A stretch of 64,000 nt of DNA, taken from an uncultured Parabacteroides sp. (GTDB lineage: Bacteria; Bacteroidota; Bacteroidia; Bacteroidales; Tannerellaceae). How positions within the stretch are numbered: position 1 is the first letter of the stretch; each line of letters opens with the position of its first letter. The DNA lies in assembly GCA_949296075.1 (NCBI GenBank), contig CASFNG010000006.1, forward strand, positions 186,001 to 250,000, in the 5' to 3' direction. Shown piece by piece: positions 18,263 through 25,601 of the stretch. A program made the position numbers and the translations under genes. The notes under the pieces are model-generated. The model saw only the letters and a list, made by a program, of their open reading frames with translations, had not been told where the DNA came from and searched no databases.

Positions 18263-18616
18263 TCAAACCACAGGAGGCGCGCGGAGATGCCTCGCCCCCT
18301 CTACCGGGGCGATTTGCCCCATGAGCACAGGGGCTTCAATCAAATCGAGGACATGAGGAGCATAAAAATGAAGCGTGAGGGGACGGATCGCCCCATCCAT
18401 CACGTCGACAGACGAAAGGATATGGAAGAACTGGATTTCCGCCAGCGAGCTATGGTGATGGCAGGTTCCATCTGCCGTACGCTTGAACGGGTGAGAATGA
18501 ACGATCGTCGTCCCCTCCTCGATATGGACGTGCATGAATAAGGATATACCGCTATAGTACGTGATGAACAGTACCGGAAGCAGCCACCTCATATATGTAA
18601 TCAACCGATCTTTCAC
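18263..18616 (-). CDS. Small exported histidine-rich protein next to TonB receptor
   Basis: 117 residues. One hydrophobic segment (about 10-27, RWLLPVLFITYYSGISLF) acts as signal peptide or N-terminal anchor. Directly after it come clustered histidines: HVHIEEGTTIVHSHPF (H29, H31, H40, H42), then CHHHSS (H53-H55) and H65. The order H-x-H, spacer, HSHPF, spacer, HHHS resembles small proteins that I recall beside TonB receptors in many Bacteroidetes; they have no assigned function. I infer periplasmic binding of a transition metal such as Zn, Ni, Co or Cu. It precedes the receptor gene on the same strand with 134 bases between. The C-terminal third is unremarkable. Confidence 0.7.
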   Translation of the reverse strand: MKDRLITYMRWLLPVLFITYYSGISLFMHVHIEEGTTIVHSHPFKRTADGTCHHHSSLAEIQFFHILSSVDVMDGAIRPLTLHFYAPHVLDLIEAPVLMGQIAPVEGARHLRAPPVV

Positions 18617-18693
18617 TCTTGAAGTTCTCTTTCGTCTGAGCCGCGAATATACGACAAATACTTGAATATCGACCTATCCGGGCGAAAATAGGC

Positions 18694-19347
18694 TTAATTG
18701 GAGGATCGCTTCCACGCCATCAGGCGCACCCTCAACACCTCGAACACCGCCGGGATGACGGAAATGAAGATGATCGCCACGATCAAGAGCTTCAAGTTAT
18801 CTTGCACGAAAGGCAGATCCCCGAAGAAATAACCTACATAGCAGAACAAGGTCACCCAAATAGCTCCTCCCACGGCGTTGTAAAGGATGAAATAGGTGTA
18901 ATGCATCTTGCCCATACCCGCCACGAAAGGAGCGAACGTGCGTACGATCGGGATGAAACGCGCCAGGATGATCGTCTTTCCCCCATATTTACGGTAAAAA
19001 TCGTGCGTCTTATCCAAATAGCTTCGCTTGAATATCTTGGAATCAGGATTACTGAACAACTTTTGCCCGAAGAAATGGCCGATCATATAGTTGCACGAGT
19101 CACCCAGGAAAGCCGCGGCGAATACGATCAGCACCAGCAGGTGCACATCGAGCGGAGAGCCCGGGAGCGCGGCTATGGCACCGACCACGAACAACAGCGA
19201 GTCGCCGGGAAGAAACGGGGTAAACACCAACCCTGTCTCGCAAAAGATGATAGCGAACAATATTGCGTACGTCCACAAATGATATTGCTGGACAATATCG
19301 ACCATGTGCTGGTCGATATGTAAAATGAAGTCAATCAAGAAATCCAT
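18694..19347 (-). CDS. DedA family membrane protein
   Basis: A 217-residue inner-membrane protein of the DedA/SNARE-associated family. Seen: the re-entrant [17 protein letters not shown] (about 37-53, the family F-x-E-x3-P-x-x-P-G-D motif) and [20 protein letters not shown] (about 128-147, the conserved arginines). There are about five hydrophobic segments. Bacterial DedA proteins are lipid scramblases/flippases implicated in undecaprenyl-phosphate or phosphatidylethanolamine recycling and envelope pH/antibiotic tolerance. It has its own promoter and a 76-base gap to the downstream His-rich gene, so it may be cotranscribed with it. Confidence 0.92.
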   Translation of the reverse strand: MDFLIDFILHIDQHMVDIVQQYHLWTYAILFAIIFCETGLVFTPFLPGDSLLFVVGAIAALPGSPLDVHLLVLIVFAAAFLGDSCNYMIGHFFGQKLFSNPDSKIFKRSYLDKTHDFYRKYGGKTIILARFIPIVRTFAPFVAGMGKMHYTYFILYNAVGGAIWVTLFCYVGYFFGDLPFVQDNLKLLIVAIIFISVIPAVFEVLRVRLMAWKRSSN

Positions 19348-19389
19348 CCGTATTCTACGTGTTCGTTAAACAACATACGATCTCGACCG

Positions 19390-19419
19390 CGAATATATAA
19401 TGATTCTTTTGAAAATCAA
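19390..19419 (-). promoter_or_regulatory. Promoter of the dedA-family gene
   Basis: Minus strand TTG, 19 bases, TATATTCG; about 43 bases to the ATG. Confidence 0.55.
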
Positions 19420-19428
19420 TACCTCCAC

Positions 19429-19590
19429 ATGATACATGGAGAGGCATTCCCCAAAGAGGCCCGGGCGGTGGGAAAAAGTTGGTCAGCCAATTCCGGAATT
19501 CCCGGCGACTTCTCACGGATCCTTGGGCGTCTTTTTCCGGGATCTCGCTACCGCGGAAAGATCGATCCTTACGGACGCAACTATTCGTAA
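19429..19590 (+). other. Doubtful 53-codon open frame in the dedA-maeB gap
   Basis: The 330-base gap between the divergent dedA-type gene and maeB contains both promoters and an ATG-initiated frame of 53 codons ending at TAA 19588-19590. The product would be basic and glycine/arginine rich with no recognisable domain. There is no promoter element just upstream of it, so it may be chance. The rest of the gap holds nothing else that I can support. Confidence 0.15.
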
Positions 19591-19619
19591 GTAAAACGCA
19601 AGAATCTCAATTAATTTGT

Positions 19620-19627
19620 TATTTTTG
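19620..19627 (+). promoter_or_regulatory. -7 element of maeB
   Basis: TATTTTTG, 50 bases before the ATG; no TTG at -33. Confidence 0.45.
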
Positions 19628-19677
19628 CGACGGTTTATGAATAGGACAGTCAATCACAATTATATAACAAACTATCT

Positions 19678-21966
19678 ATGGCAAAAATAATGAAAGAGGA
19701 AGCCCTTCGGTATCACGCCGAAGGTAAACCTGGGAAAATAGAGGTCATACCGACAAAGCCTCATAGTACGCAGACCGACCTGTCACTCGCCTACTCTCCC
19801 GGCGTGGCGGAACCATGCTTAGAGATCGAGAAGAATCCGCATGACGCCTACGAATATACGGCGAAAGGCAACTTGGTGGCGGTGATCTCGAACGGCACCG
19901 CCGTCTTGGGGCTGGGCAACATCGGCCCGCTGGCAGGTAAGCCTGTCATGGAAGGAAAAGGATTGCTTTTCAAGATATTCGCCGGCATCGACGTATTCGA
20001 CATCGAGGTCGATGAGAAAGATCCGGAAAAATTCATCCAGACGGTCAAGGCTATCTCCCCCACTTTCGGCGGGATCAACTTAGAGGATATCAAGGCTCCG
20101 GAATGTTTCGAGATCGAGACCCGGCTGAAAGAGGAGCTGGACATACCCGTGATGCACGACGACCAGCACGGGACAGCGATCATCTCCGGAGCGGGCCTTA
20201 TCAATGCCTTGGAGATAGCGGGCAAGAAAATCGAGGATGTACGTATCGTCGTCAACGGGGCAGGTGCAGCCTCCATCTCCTGCACGAAGCTCTACGTGAT
20301 GCTCGGCGCACGGAAGGAGAATATCGTGATGTGCGACAGCAAGGGGGTCATCTCGACGAAACGCACGGACCTGAACGCCGCCAAGCGGGAATTCGCCACG
20401 AATCGCGACCTGAGTACCTTGCAGGAGGCGATGGTAGGCGCCGACGTGTTCCTGGGGCTTTCCGTGGCCGACGTGCTCACGAAGGAGATGGTACGCAGCA
20501 TGAACGAGAACCCGATCGTATTCGCCTTGGCGAACCCGAACCCGGAGATCTCCTACGCTGACGCGATGGACTCGCGCGAGGACATTATCTTCGCCACCGG
20601 ACGTTCCGACTATCCGAACCAGATCAATAACGTGCTGGGATTCCCCTACATCTTCCGCGGCGCTCTCGACACCCATGCCAAGGCGATCAACGAGGAGATG
20701 AAGCTGGCGGCCGCGTATGCCATCGCCGATCTCGCCAAGGAACCCGTCCCCGACGTGGTGAACGCTGCCTATAAACTGAAACGGACTACCTTCGGGCGCG
20801 ACTATATCCTGCCGAAGGCCCTCGATCCCCGTCTGCTGACCCGGGTATCTTGCGCCGTAGCGAAGGCGGCTATCGAATCGGGCGTATCGCGCAAGACGAT
20901 CACCGACTGGGATGGCTATGCCAACCATCTCCGCGAAATGATGGGATACGACAACAAGCTGCTGCGCTCCTTCACCGATATGGCGAAAGCGAACCCGAAA
21001 CGGGTGGTATTCGCCGAGGCGAACCATGTCAATATGCTGAAAGCGGCAGCCGAGGCGAAAGCGGAAGGGATCTGCGTCCCTATCTTATTGGGTAATGAGG
21101 AACGGCTGGCGAAGATAGCGGCCGAGGAGAATATCAGCCTGGAAGGCATCGAGATCGTCAACCTGCGCCACGACCGCGAGACGGAGCGTCGCCACCGCTA
21201 CGCACGTATCCTTTCCGAGAAGAAGGCGCGCGAGGGCGTGACCTACTCGGAAGCCTGCGAGAAGATGGTGGATCGCAACGCGTTCGGTATGATGATGGTG
21301 GCCACGGGCGACGCTGACGCGTTCGTGACCGGCGTATATAGCCGCTATTCGGAGGTAACGAAACTGGCGGAACAGATCATAGGTATCCGCCCCAGTTACA
21401 ACCATTTCGGAGCATTGAACATCCTGACTTGCAAGAAGGGTACCTTCTTTATCGCGGATACGCTGATCAATCGTCACCCTTCGACCGAGGTATTGATCGA
21501 TATTGCCCGGCTGACGCACGACGCGGTGAAGTTCTTCGCGCATGAGCCGGTGATGGCCATGCTGTCGTACTCCAACTTCGGCTCCGACAAACAAGGAAGT
21601 CCGCTGAAGGTACACGAGGCGATCGACTTCTTGCATAAGACTTATCCGGAAATGATCGTGGATGGGGAGATGCAGGTGAACTTCGCGCTCGACAAGAAGC
21701 TGCGTGACGAGATGTATCCTTTCAACAAGCTGAACGGAATGGACGTGAATACCTTGATTTTCCCGAACCTGAGCTCGGCCAACAGCGCTTACCAGCTCTT
21801 GGATACGCTGGGTATCACCGAGTCGATCGGCCCGATCCAGATGGGATTGAACAAGCCGATCCACTTCACGGACGTGGAGAGCTCCACGCGCGACATACTG
21901 AACCTGACCACGGTGGCGGTAGTGGACGCGATCGTACAGGAGCAGATCGAGAAAACGAAGAAATAA
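19678..21966 (+). CDS. maeB: NADP-dependent malic enzyme with phosphotransacetylase-like domain
   Basis: A 762-residue MaeB-type enzyme: oxidative decarboxylation of malate to pyruvate with NADP reduction in the cytoplasm. The N-terminal malic domain (about 15-150) has SLAYSPGVAEPC and the metal/substrate segment DDQHGTAI (160-167); the NAD-binding domain follows (VVNGAGAASISC, about 191-202). Residues from about 430 to 755 form a phosphate acetyl/butyryl-transferase-like domain (RVVFAEANHVNMLKAAAEA at its start) that in characterised MaeB enzymes is regulatory, binding acetyl-CoA. The gene stands alone between its promoter and a strong terminator. The product joins the C4 acid pool to pyruvate for PFOR. 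Confidence 0.96.
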   Translation: MAKIMKEEALRYHAEGKPGKIEVIPTKPHSTQTDLSLAYSPGVAEPCLEIEKNPHDAYEYTAKGNLVAVISNGTAVLGLGNIGPLAGKPVMEGKGLLFKIFAGIDVFDIEVDEKDPEKFIQTVKAISPTFGGINLEDIKAPECFEIETRLKEELDIPVMHDDQHGTAIISGAGLINALEIAGKKIEDVRIVVNGAGAASISCTKLYVMLGARKENIVMCDSKGVISTKRTDLNAAKREFATNRDLSTLQEAMVGADVFLGLSVADVLTKEMVRSMNENPIVFALANPNPEISYADAMDSREDIIFATGRSDYPNQINNVLGFPYIFRGALDTHAKAINEEMKLAAAYAIADLAKEPVPDVVNAAYKLKRTTFGRDYILPKALDPRLLTRVSCAVAKAAIESGVSRKTITDWDGYANHLREMMGYDNKLLRSFTDMAKANPKRVVFAEANHVNMLKAAAEAKAEGICVPILLGNEERLAKIAAEENISLEGIEIVNLRHDRETERRHRYARILSEKKAREGVTYSEACEKMVDRNAFGMMMVATGDADAFVTGVYSRYSEVTKLAEQIIGIRPSYNHFGALNILTCKKGTFFIADTLINRHPSTEVLIDIARLTHDAVKFFAHEPVMAMLSYSNFGSDKQGSPLKVHEAIDFLHKTYPEMIVDGEMQVNFALDKKLRDEMYPFNKLNGMDVNTLIFPNLSSANSAYQLLDTLGITESIGPIQMGLNKPIHFTDVESSTRDILNLTTVAVVDAIVQEQIEKTKK

Positions 21967-21990
21967 AAGAGGCGTTTGCCAAGATCGGAA

Positions 21991-22022
21991 AAGCCGGGGA
22001 CTTGCCTGCCCCCGGCTTTTTT
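21991..22022 (+). terminator. Intrinsic terminator of maeB
   Basis: GCCGGGG (21993-21999) pairs with CCCCGGC (22010-22016), followed by six T. Confidence 0.9.
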
Positions 22023-22165
22023 CATAACGCCAAGACAGATATGCCCGACCGCTCCGGGAATACCCTCCCCTGCCTCAAGAGACACGATTTCTTAGCATAG
22101 ATCAAGAAACGCAAGATATGCTCAAAAAATATGCTATAAAACATACAACATATCCATTCACCCCG

Positions 22166-22173
22166 TATATTTG
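22166..22173 (+). promoter_or_regulatory. -7 element upstream of the two-microprotein locus
   Basis: TATATTTG, 28 bases before the first small ATG; the expected TTG at -33 is absent. It is the only plus-strand match to the consensus that I find between maeB and the smORF terminator. Confidence 0.45.
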
Positions 22174-22201
22174 CGTCGTAAAACATAAGGATAACACGAA
22201 T

Positions 22202-22282
22202 ATGGTAAAAAGATTGTTTAGACATTACATCAGTCTGTTGGGCTTCCAGCCTTGGACGATTGGGTTTTACCGAGTAGGGTAA
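22202..22282 (+). CDS. Putative 26-residue microprotein, copy 1
   Basis: An ATG frame of 26 codons ending in TAA, beginning MVKRLFRHYISLLGF and ending IGFYRVG. It is strongly basic (K, three R, H in the first eight residues plus a C-terminal R) with an amphipathic N-terminal stretch. No known domain. Support for coding: a promoter-like TATATTTG 28 bases upstream and clear similarity to a second small frame 180 bases downstream: K-[RS]-[LF]-[FI]-[RK]-H-[YF]-[IV]-[SD] lines up in both. No Shine-Dalgarno of note other than AAGGA 13 bases upstream. Possible roles include a leader peptide, signalling peptide or type I toxin; none is shown. The main alternative is that the frame is accidental. Confidence 0.45.
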   Translation: MVKRLFRHYISLLGFQPWTIGFYRVG

Positions 22283-22321
22283 TCCCCATTGATGACAAAA
22301 AGGAAAGTTTAGGTTAGGATA

Positions 22322-22399
22322 GAAGAGATCTGAGACAGGTTAGTAATAGGTAAATGAGGTAAAAGATTTAGGTTTTCAATTTATTACTCAGATCTCTTC
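22322..22399 (+). other. Long-range RNA hairpin between the two small frames
   Basis: GAAGAGATCTGAG (22322-22334) is the exact complement of CTCAGATCTCTTC (22387-22399): a 13-bp stem enclosing 52 bases. It lies wholly in the spacer between the two small frames. Such an arm length is improbable by chance and suggests a structured untranslated RNA or leader. Confidence 0.55.
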
Positions 22400-22417
22400 C
22401 ATACAAAGAGGAAAAAG

Positions 22418-22431
22418 GCGCCGCAAGGCGC
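22418..22431 (+). other. GNRA-capped hairpin upstream of the second small frame
   Basis: GCGCC-GCAA-GGCGC: a five-pair GC stem closed by a GCAA (GNRA-type) tetraloop, 28 bases before the ATG of the second small frame. Confidence 0.5.
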
Positions 22432-22459
22432 GGATTAACAATTTAAAATTAAAAGAGCT

Positions 22460-22555
22460 ATGAAAAGTTTCATTAAGCATTTCGTGGATAGCTGCTTGAG
22501 ATCACTCGCGGCTATCGGACAGTCTGAGATGATAAAATGGGGTTACGACAAATAA
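22460..22555 (+). CDS. Putative 31-residue microprotein, copy 2
   Basis: An ATG frame of 31 codons ending in TAA, beginning MKSFIKHFVDSCLRSLAAIG and ending IKWGYDK. The first nine residues match copy 1 position by position in character (K, small/basic, two hydrophobic, basic, H, aromatic, beta-branched, polar), and both end with a G-aromatic dipeptide preceding a charged residue. One cysteine at position 12. No known domain. It sits between a GNRA hairpin and a strong intrinsic terminator, so the two frames would share one short transcript from about 22180 to 22643. A 12-bp inverted repeat begins inside its last codons. Coding status and function are inferred only. Confidence 0.5.
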   Translation: MKSFIKHFVDSCLRSLAAIGQSEMIKWGYDK

Positions 22556-22572
22556 GTAACACCCCATTTTAT
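22532..22572 (+). other. Inverted repeat across the end of the second small frame
   Basis: ATAAAATGGGGT (22532-22543) and ACCCCATTTTAT (22561-22572) are exact complements, 17 bases apart. The left arm is the codons for the C-terminus of the small protein and the stop codon is in the loop. There is no T tract, so it is not a normal terminator. Confidence 0.5.
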
Positions 22573-22605
22573 ACAAAGGGAAAGCATTCATTTTGACATG
22601 ATACG

Positions 22606-22643
22606 GCGATTGCTTGGTATAAGCACCAGACAATCGCTTTTTT
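22606..22643 (+). terminator. Intrinsic terminator of the microprotein locus
   Basis: GCGATTG-C-TTGGT pairs with ACCAG-A-CAATCGC around a six-base loop (one mismatch and one G-T pair), followed by six T. The right arm and T tract lie inside copy A of the direct repeat at 22631-22700. Confidence 0.85.
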
Positions 22644-22700
22644 GTTGCCCATGTTCGGGCGATAGGATCACCATCTTTTTCCGATTCCTTGCCGTAGAAA
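22631..22700. repeat. Direct repeat copy A (degraded ybaN 3' end)
   Basis: By eye 59 of 70 positions match 25532-25601 without gaps. Positions 22681-22700 correspond to the last codons of ybaN and the rest to its downstream flank. In this copy the ybaN stop codon is lost (CGG in place of TGA on the minus strand). The two copies enclose the rhamnosidase gene. Confidence 0.75.
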
Positions 22701-22713
22701 ATCCGACAACACG

Positions 22714-22747
22714 AATTGAATAAAGTCAAGCTTGACTTTATTCAGTT
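22714..22747. repeat. Near-perfect 34-bp palindrome
   Basis: GAATAAAGTCAAG is followed directly by its complement CTTGACTTTATTC (22718-22743), with the symmetry continuing four bases outward on both sides but for one T-G pair. There is no loop and no T tract. It ends where the next hairpin begins. Confidence 0.7.
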
Positions 22748-22780
22748 GTTATATTGCCGGCATGACCGGCAATATAACAA
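22746..22780. repeat. 15-bp perfect hairpin, five-base loop
   Basis: TTGTTATATTGCCGG (22746-22760), CATGA, CCGGCAATATAACAA (22766-22780). It lies 33 bases beyond the stop of the rhamnosidase gene and could block transcription from it, although no T tract follows on either strand. Confidence 0.65.
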
Positions 22781-22813
22781 TGGCACATCTGCCAACCCTA
22801 TCAAGAGATTGAC

Positions 22814-25393
22814 TTATCGGCTCACACTATATTCCCCCGCCGTGTACTCCTTGGCTTCCGATTCGCCGGGAAGAGTAACAGAGGCCGTGCAACCTTCTGG
22901 AATCGTGAAATTCCATATCCATTTGTCTCCCTCATACTTCCATGAGCTCTTGATACACCCGGCCACCGAATGATACACCGCGTCCACATGGCCGAGCCGC
23001 TTGTCCGGGACAGGCTTCATGATGATATGCTTGAATCCCGGGTTCTTCGTGTCTGAAGCGATTCCCGCGACGCTTTCCCAGATCCACTCGCAAACGACAC
23101 CATAAGCGTAATGATTGAAGCTGTTCATGCCTCTCGGCCCCATTCCGTTTTCTTTCATATAGCTATTCCATCGCTCCCATATCGTAGTCGCGCCGTTGTC
23201 GATGGAATAGAGCCAGCTGGGGTTCTTACGCTGTAATAACAGGTTCCAAGCGATGTCGGCCATTCCATTTTCCGTAAGGGTCGGCATAAGGATAGACGTG
23301 CCAAGGAAACCGGTTTGCAGGCAATTATCGTGTTCCTCGAAGTTCTGCCTCAGGCGGGCGATCATATCTTCCTTCACCTTGCCATCCCAGATCCCATTCT
23401 TCAAGGCGAATAACGCCGGGGTTTGCATCGTGTTCAGGATCTCGGTCTTAAAGCGGCCTTCGGGAGTAAAGAATCTGTCTTTTATATATGCCTTGGCCTC
23501 CACGACCTTTTTTTCATACCGGGACGCATCCCGTCCGGTAGCGACCGCCATATCACGCATCATTCCCGCATCGATCACCCAATACGAGGCGCTCAGATAA
23601 TTCCAATAGTCTATCGCTTCCGGCAAAGGCCCGTTTTTGCCAAACGCCCCATTACCGCAACTTTCAAGAGGTTCATAACTTAGCCAGTCCGCCCACTGGT
23701 AATTTCCATTCTCTTGGCTCAGCGTAGTATGATCATATTTCGTATCATTAATATGAGTCATGAATCTATCCATCGACAACCAGCATTGGTCGATAATCTT
23801 CGTATCGCCAAATTGTTTCCAGATCGTCCAAGGAACAATAATCCCTGCATCGGCCCATCCTAAACGCATCATCTCATTTCCGTACTGACTGAGAGGAGCG
23901 ACGCCCGGAAAACCACCTGTCTCACTCTGAGAGTCCCTCATATCTCTCATCCATTTATGGAAAAAAGAGGCGGTATTCGCAAAGAATGACCCAGTCTCGG
24001 TGAATACCTGCGTATCCGCCGTCCAACCCAATCTTTCGTTACGTTGCGGACAGTCTGTCGGAACAGAAAGGTAATTGGAGCGTTGCCCCCATACCGTATT
24101 GGATACCAACTTATTCACCAACTCATTTCCTGTAGTGATCGTCCCGATTTCCATCTCTTTCGCTATGGAAGTAACAGGGATAGACTCAATCTTTTTAATC
24201 CGTACTTCGTTGGATGCGGTTATGGAAACAAAACGATAGCCAAAGAAGGTACATCTCGGACGGTAGAAGGCATCACCGGCCTCATTAGCGAACGTATATC
24301 TCAACTTCATCCCCGTATCGGGAATACGGAGGTTCAGCCTGTGCACGCTACCTTCCGGACCATCCATTCCACGGCTCTTGGCTCCGTTCCCGTCATTTAG
24401 AAGCTCTGAGGGGAGACATTCCAGAACCGTACCTTCTGCCGCCTCAAACACGAAGGATGGAACAGCCGCGCAATTTTGGCCGAAATCGATCACCAGATTC
24501 TCACCCGGCTTCACGACCATCGGCTCGCCATCTTTATATTCCTTCTTGACAACTATTTTTCCAAACGCCTCATCACTCTCACCTGTAACGCCTTCCCAAA
24601 CATAAGCCTTCACGGGAGACAGGGCTAAGTCCTCACGGAAATAAATCTCAGCTCCGTCCGAGGGCACCAACTCTCCCTTAAACTCGTTATTTACTTCCGG
24701 AACGGACAGTTTATCCGGTGTCTCGAAACCGGGAAGTATCCGGGCGTCATATTCCTCTCCATCAAAAATATCAGCGTGAGTTACCGGACCCGCGATACCC
24801 GCCTTCCAATTTTGGGTATCCGTCCCGAAAAGCTGTTTGCTTCCATCCGCATAAGTAAGCTCGAGTACGCCGCGGAACGCACACTTCTTACCAATCATCC
24901 CTTCATGATTGGAGGGGGTAATGATTTTATCGGCCCACCACCCCGGAGTAACCTGCGCTGACAGTACATTCTCCGCGTCAGCATCCATATTAAAGGCGCT
25001 GGTTATATCGTAAGTGAATGACAATTTCGTTTTGCCATAATGGGTAAAACCTGGTTTCAGGATCTCATTCCCGATCAGTTGGCCATTTATATAAATATCG
25101 TATACGCCCAGAGCCGAAGTCATCCACCGTGCCCTACTCACCTTCTGGCCGTTTTTCACGGTCGAGATAAACCAACTCGCCCCATCGGCCGCTCTCGTTC
25201 CGTCAAAGACCGGACCGGTCACGACAGGCGCGTCCGCGGCCGAAATCCATGTTGATGAATCCCACGCTTGGCTATCCAAGGCTTCCGTGCGATAAATCTC
25301 CTGTTGCTCTTGCTTTGCGCAACAAGAGAGCGCAAAAAGTATCCCCAATGCCAATAGATTAAGGATAGCTCTTTTTAATTGTCCTGATTTCAT
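22814..25393 (-). CDS. Alpha-L-rhamnosidase lipoprotein, GH78
   Basis: 859 residues. The N-terminus is a lipoprotein signal (hydrophobic 10-22, then LSCC), so the enzyme is membrane-anchored in the periplasm or on the surface. Domain order fits GH78: N-terminal carbohydrate-binding beta-domains (Bac_rhamnosid_N about 70-230, DAPVVTGPVFDGTRAADGAS nearby), a linker beta-domain, then the (alpha/alpha)6 catalytic barrel from about 410. The catalytic-face motif CPQRNERLGWTADTQVF (about 450) carries the family's essential acidic residues, and ATTIWERWNSY (about 735) carries the conserved glutamate. It releases terminal alpha-L-rhamnose from pectin RG-I/II, flavonoid glycosides or bacterial glycans. 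It stands alone, outside a polysaccharide utilisation locus, and is bracketed by a 70-bp direct repeat. Confidence 0.93.
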   Translation of the reverse strand: MKSGQLKRAILNLLALGILFALSCCAKQEQQEIYRTEALDSQAWDSSTWISAADAPVVTGPVFDGTRAADGASWFISTVKNGQKVSRARWMTSALGVYDIYINGQLIGNEILKPGFTHYGKTKLSFTYDITSAFNMDADAENVLSAQVTPGWWADKIITPSNHEGMIGKKCAFRGVLELTYADGSKQLFGTDTQNWKAGIAGPVTHADIFDGEEYDARILPGFETPDKLSVPEVNNEFKGELVPSDGAEIYFREDLALSPVKAYVWEGVTGESDEAFGKIVVKKEYKDGEPMVVKPGENLVIDFGQNCAAVPSFVFEAAEGTVLECLPSELLNDGNGAKSRGMDGPEGSVHRLNLRIPDTGMKLRYTFANEAGDAFYRPRCTFFGYRFVSITASNEVRIKKIESIPVTSIAKEMEIGTITTGNELVNKLVSNTVWGQRSNYLSVPTDCPQRNERLGWTADTQVFTETGSFFANTASFFHKWMRDMRDSQSETGGFPGVAPLSQYGNEMMRLGWADAGIIVPWTIWKQFGDTKIIDQCWLSMDRFMTHINDTKYDHTTLSQENGNYQWADWLSYEPLESCGNGAFGKNGPLPEAIDYWNYLSASYWVIDAGMMRDMAVATGRDASRYEKKVVEAKAYIKDRFFTPEGRFKTEILNTMQTPALFALKNGIWDGKVKEDMIARLRQNFEEHDNCLQTGFLGTSILMPTLTENGMADIAWNLLLQRKNPSWLYSIDNGATTIWERWNSYMKENGMGPRGMNSFNHYAYGVVCEWIWESVAGIASDTKNPGFKHIIMKPVPDKRLGHVDAVYHSVAGCIKSSWKYEGDKWIWNFTIPEGCTASVTLPGESEAKEYTAGEYSVSR

Positions 25394-25431
25394 GATTAAT
25401 GTATGATTTATGGTTATACGAGTTTATCTTA

Positions 25432-25439
25432 CAAATGTA
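25432..25439 (-). promoter_or_regulatory. -7 element of the rhamnosidase gene
   Basis: Minus strand TACATTTG, 38 bases before the ATG; no TTG at -33. Confidence 0.45.
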
Positions 25440-25531
25440 TCATATTTCTTTCATAATCATTCACTCTATTCCGAGGCAAACGCATCTGCTTTCGCGGAAA
25501 GTCCCAAATTCTTTTTAGAAATCTTGCCGGG

Positions 25532-25601
25532 CAATCACTTTTTTGTTGCCCATGTTCGGATGAAAGGATCACCGCCTTTTCTCAATTACTTGCCGTAGGA
25601 A
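25532..25601. repeat. Direct repeat copy B (intact ybaN 3' end)
   Basis: Partner of copy A at 22631-22700, 59 of 70 identical. This copy includes the functional stop codon of ybaN (25582-25584) and about 50 bases downstream of it, so it is probably the parental copy. Confidence 0.75.

Noticed and set aside
19429-19590. 53-codon frame in the dedA-maeB gap as a real gene
   Set aside because: No promoter near it, no similarity that I recognise; kept only as a doubtful entry for completeness.
22100-22650. Retron, CRISPR or tRNA-like element in the microprotein region
   Set aside because: No reverse transcriptase, no spaced direct repeats and no cloverleaf or CCA end could be found.
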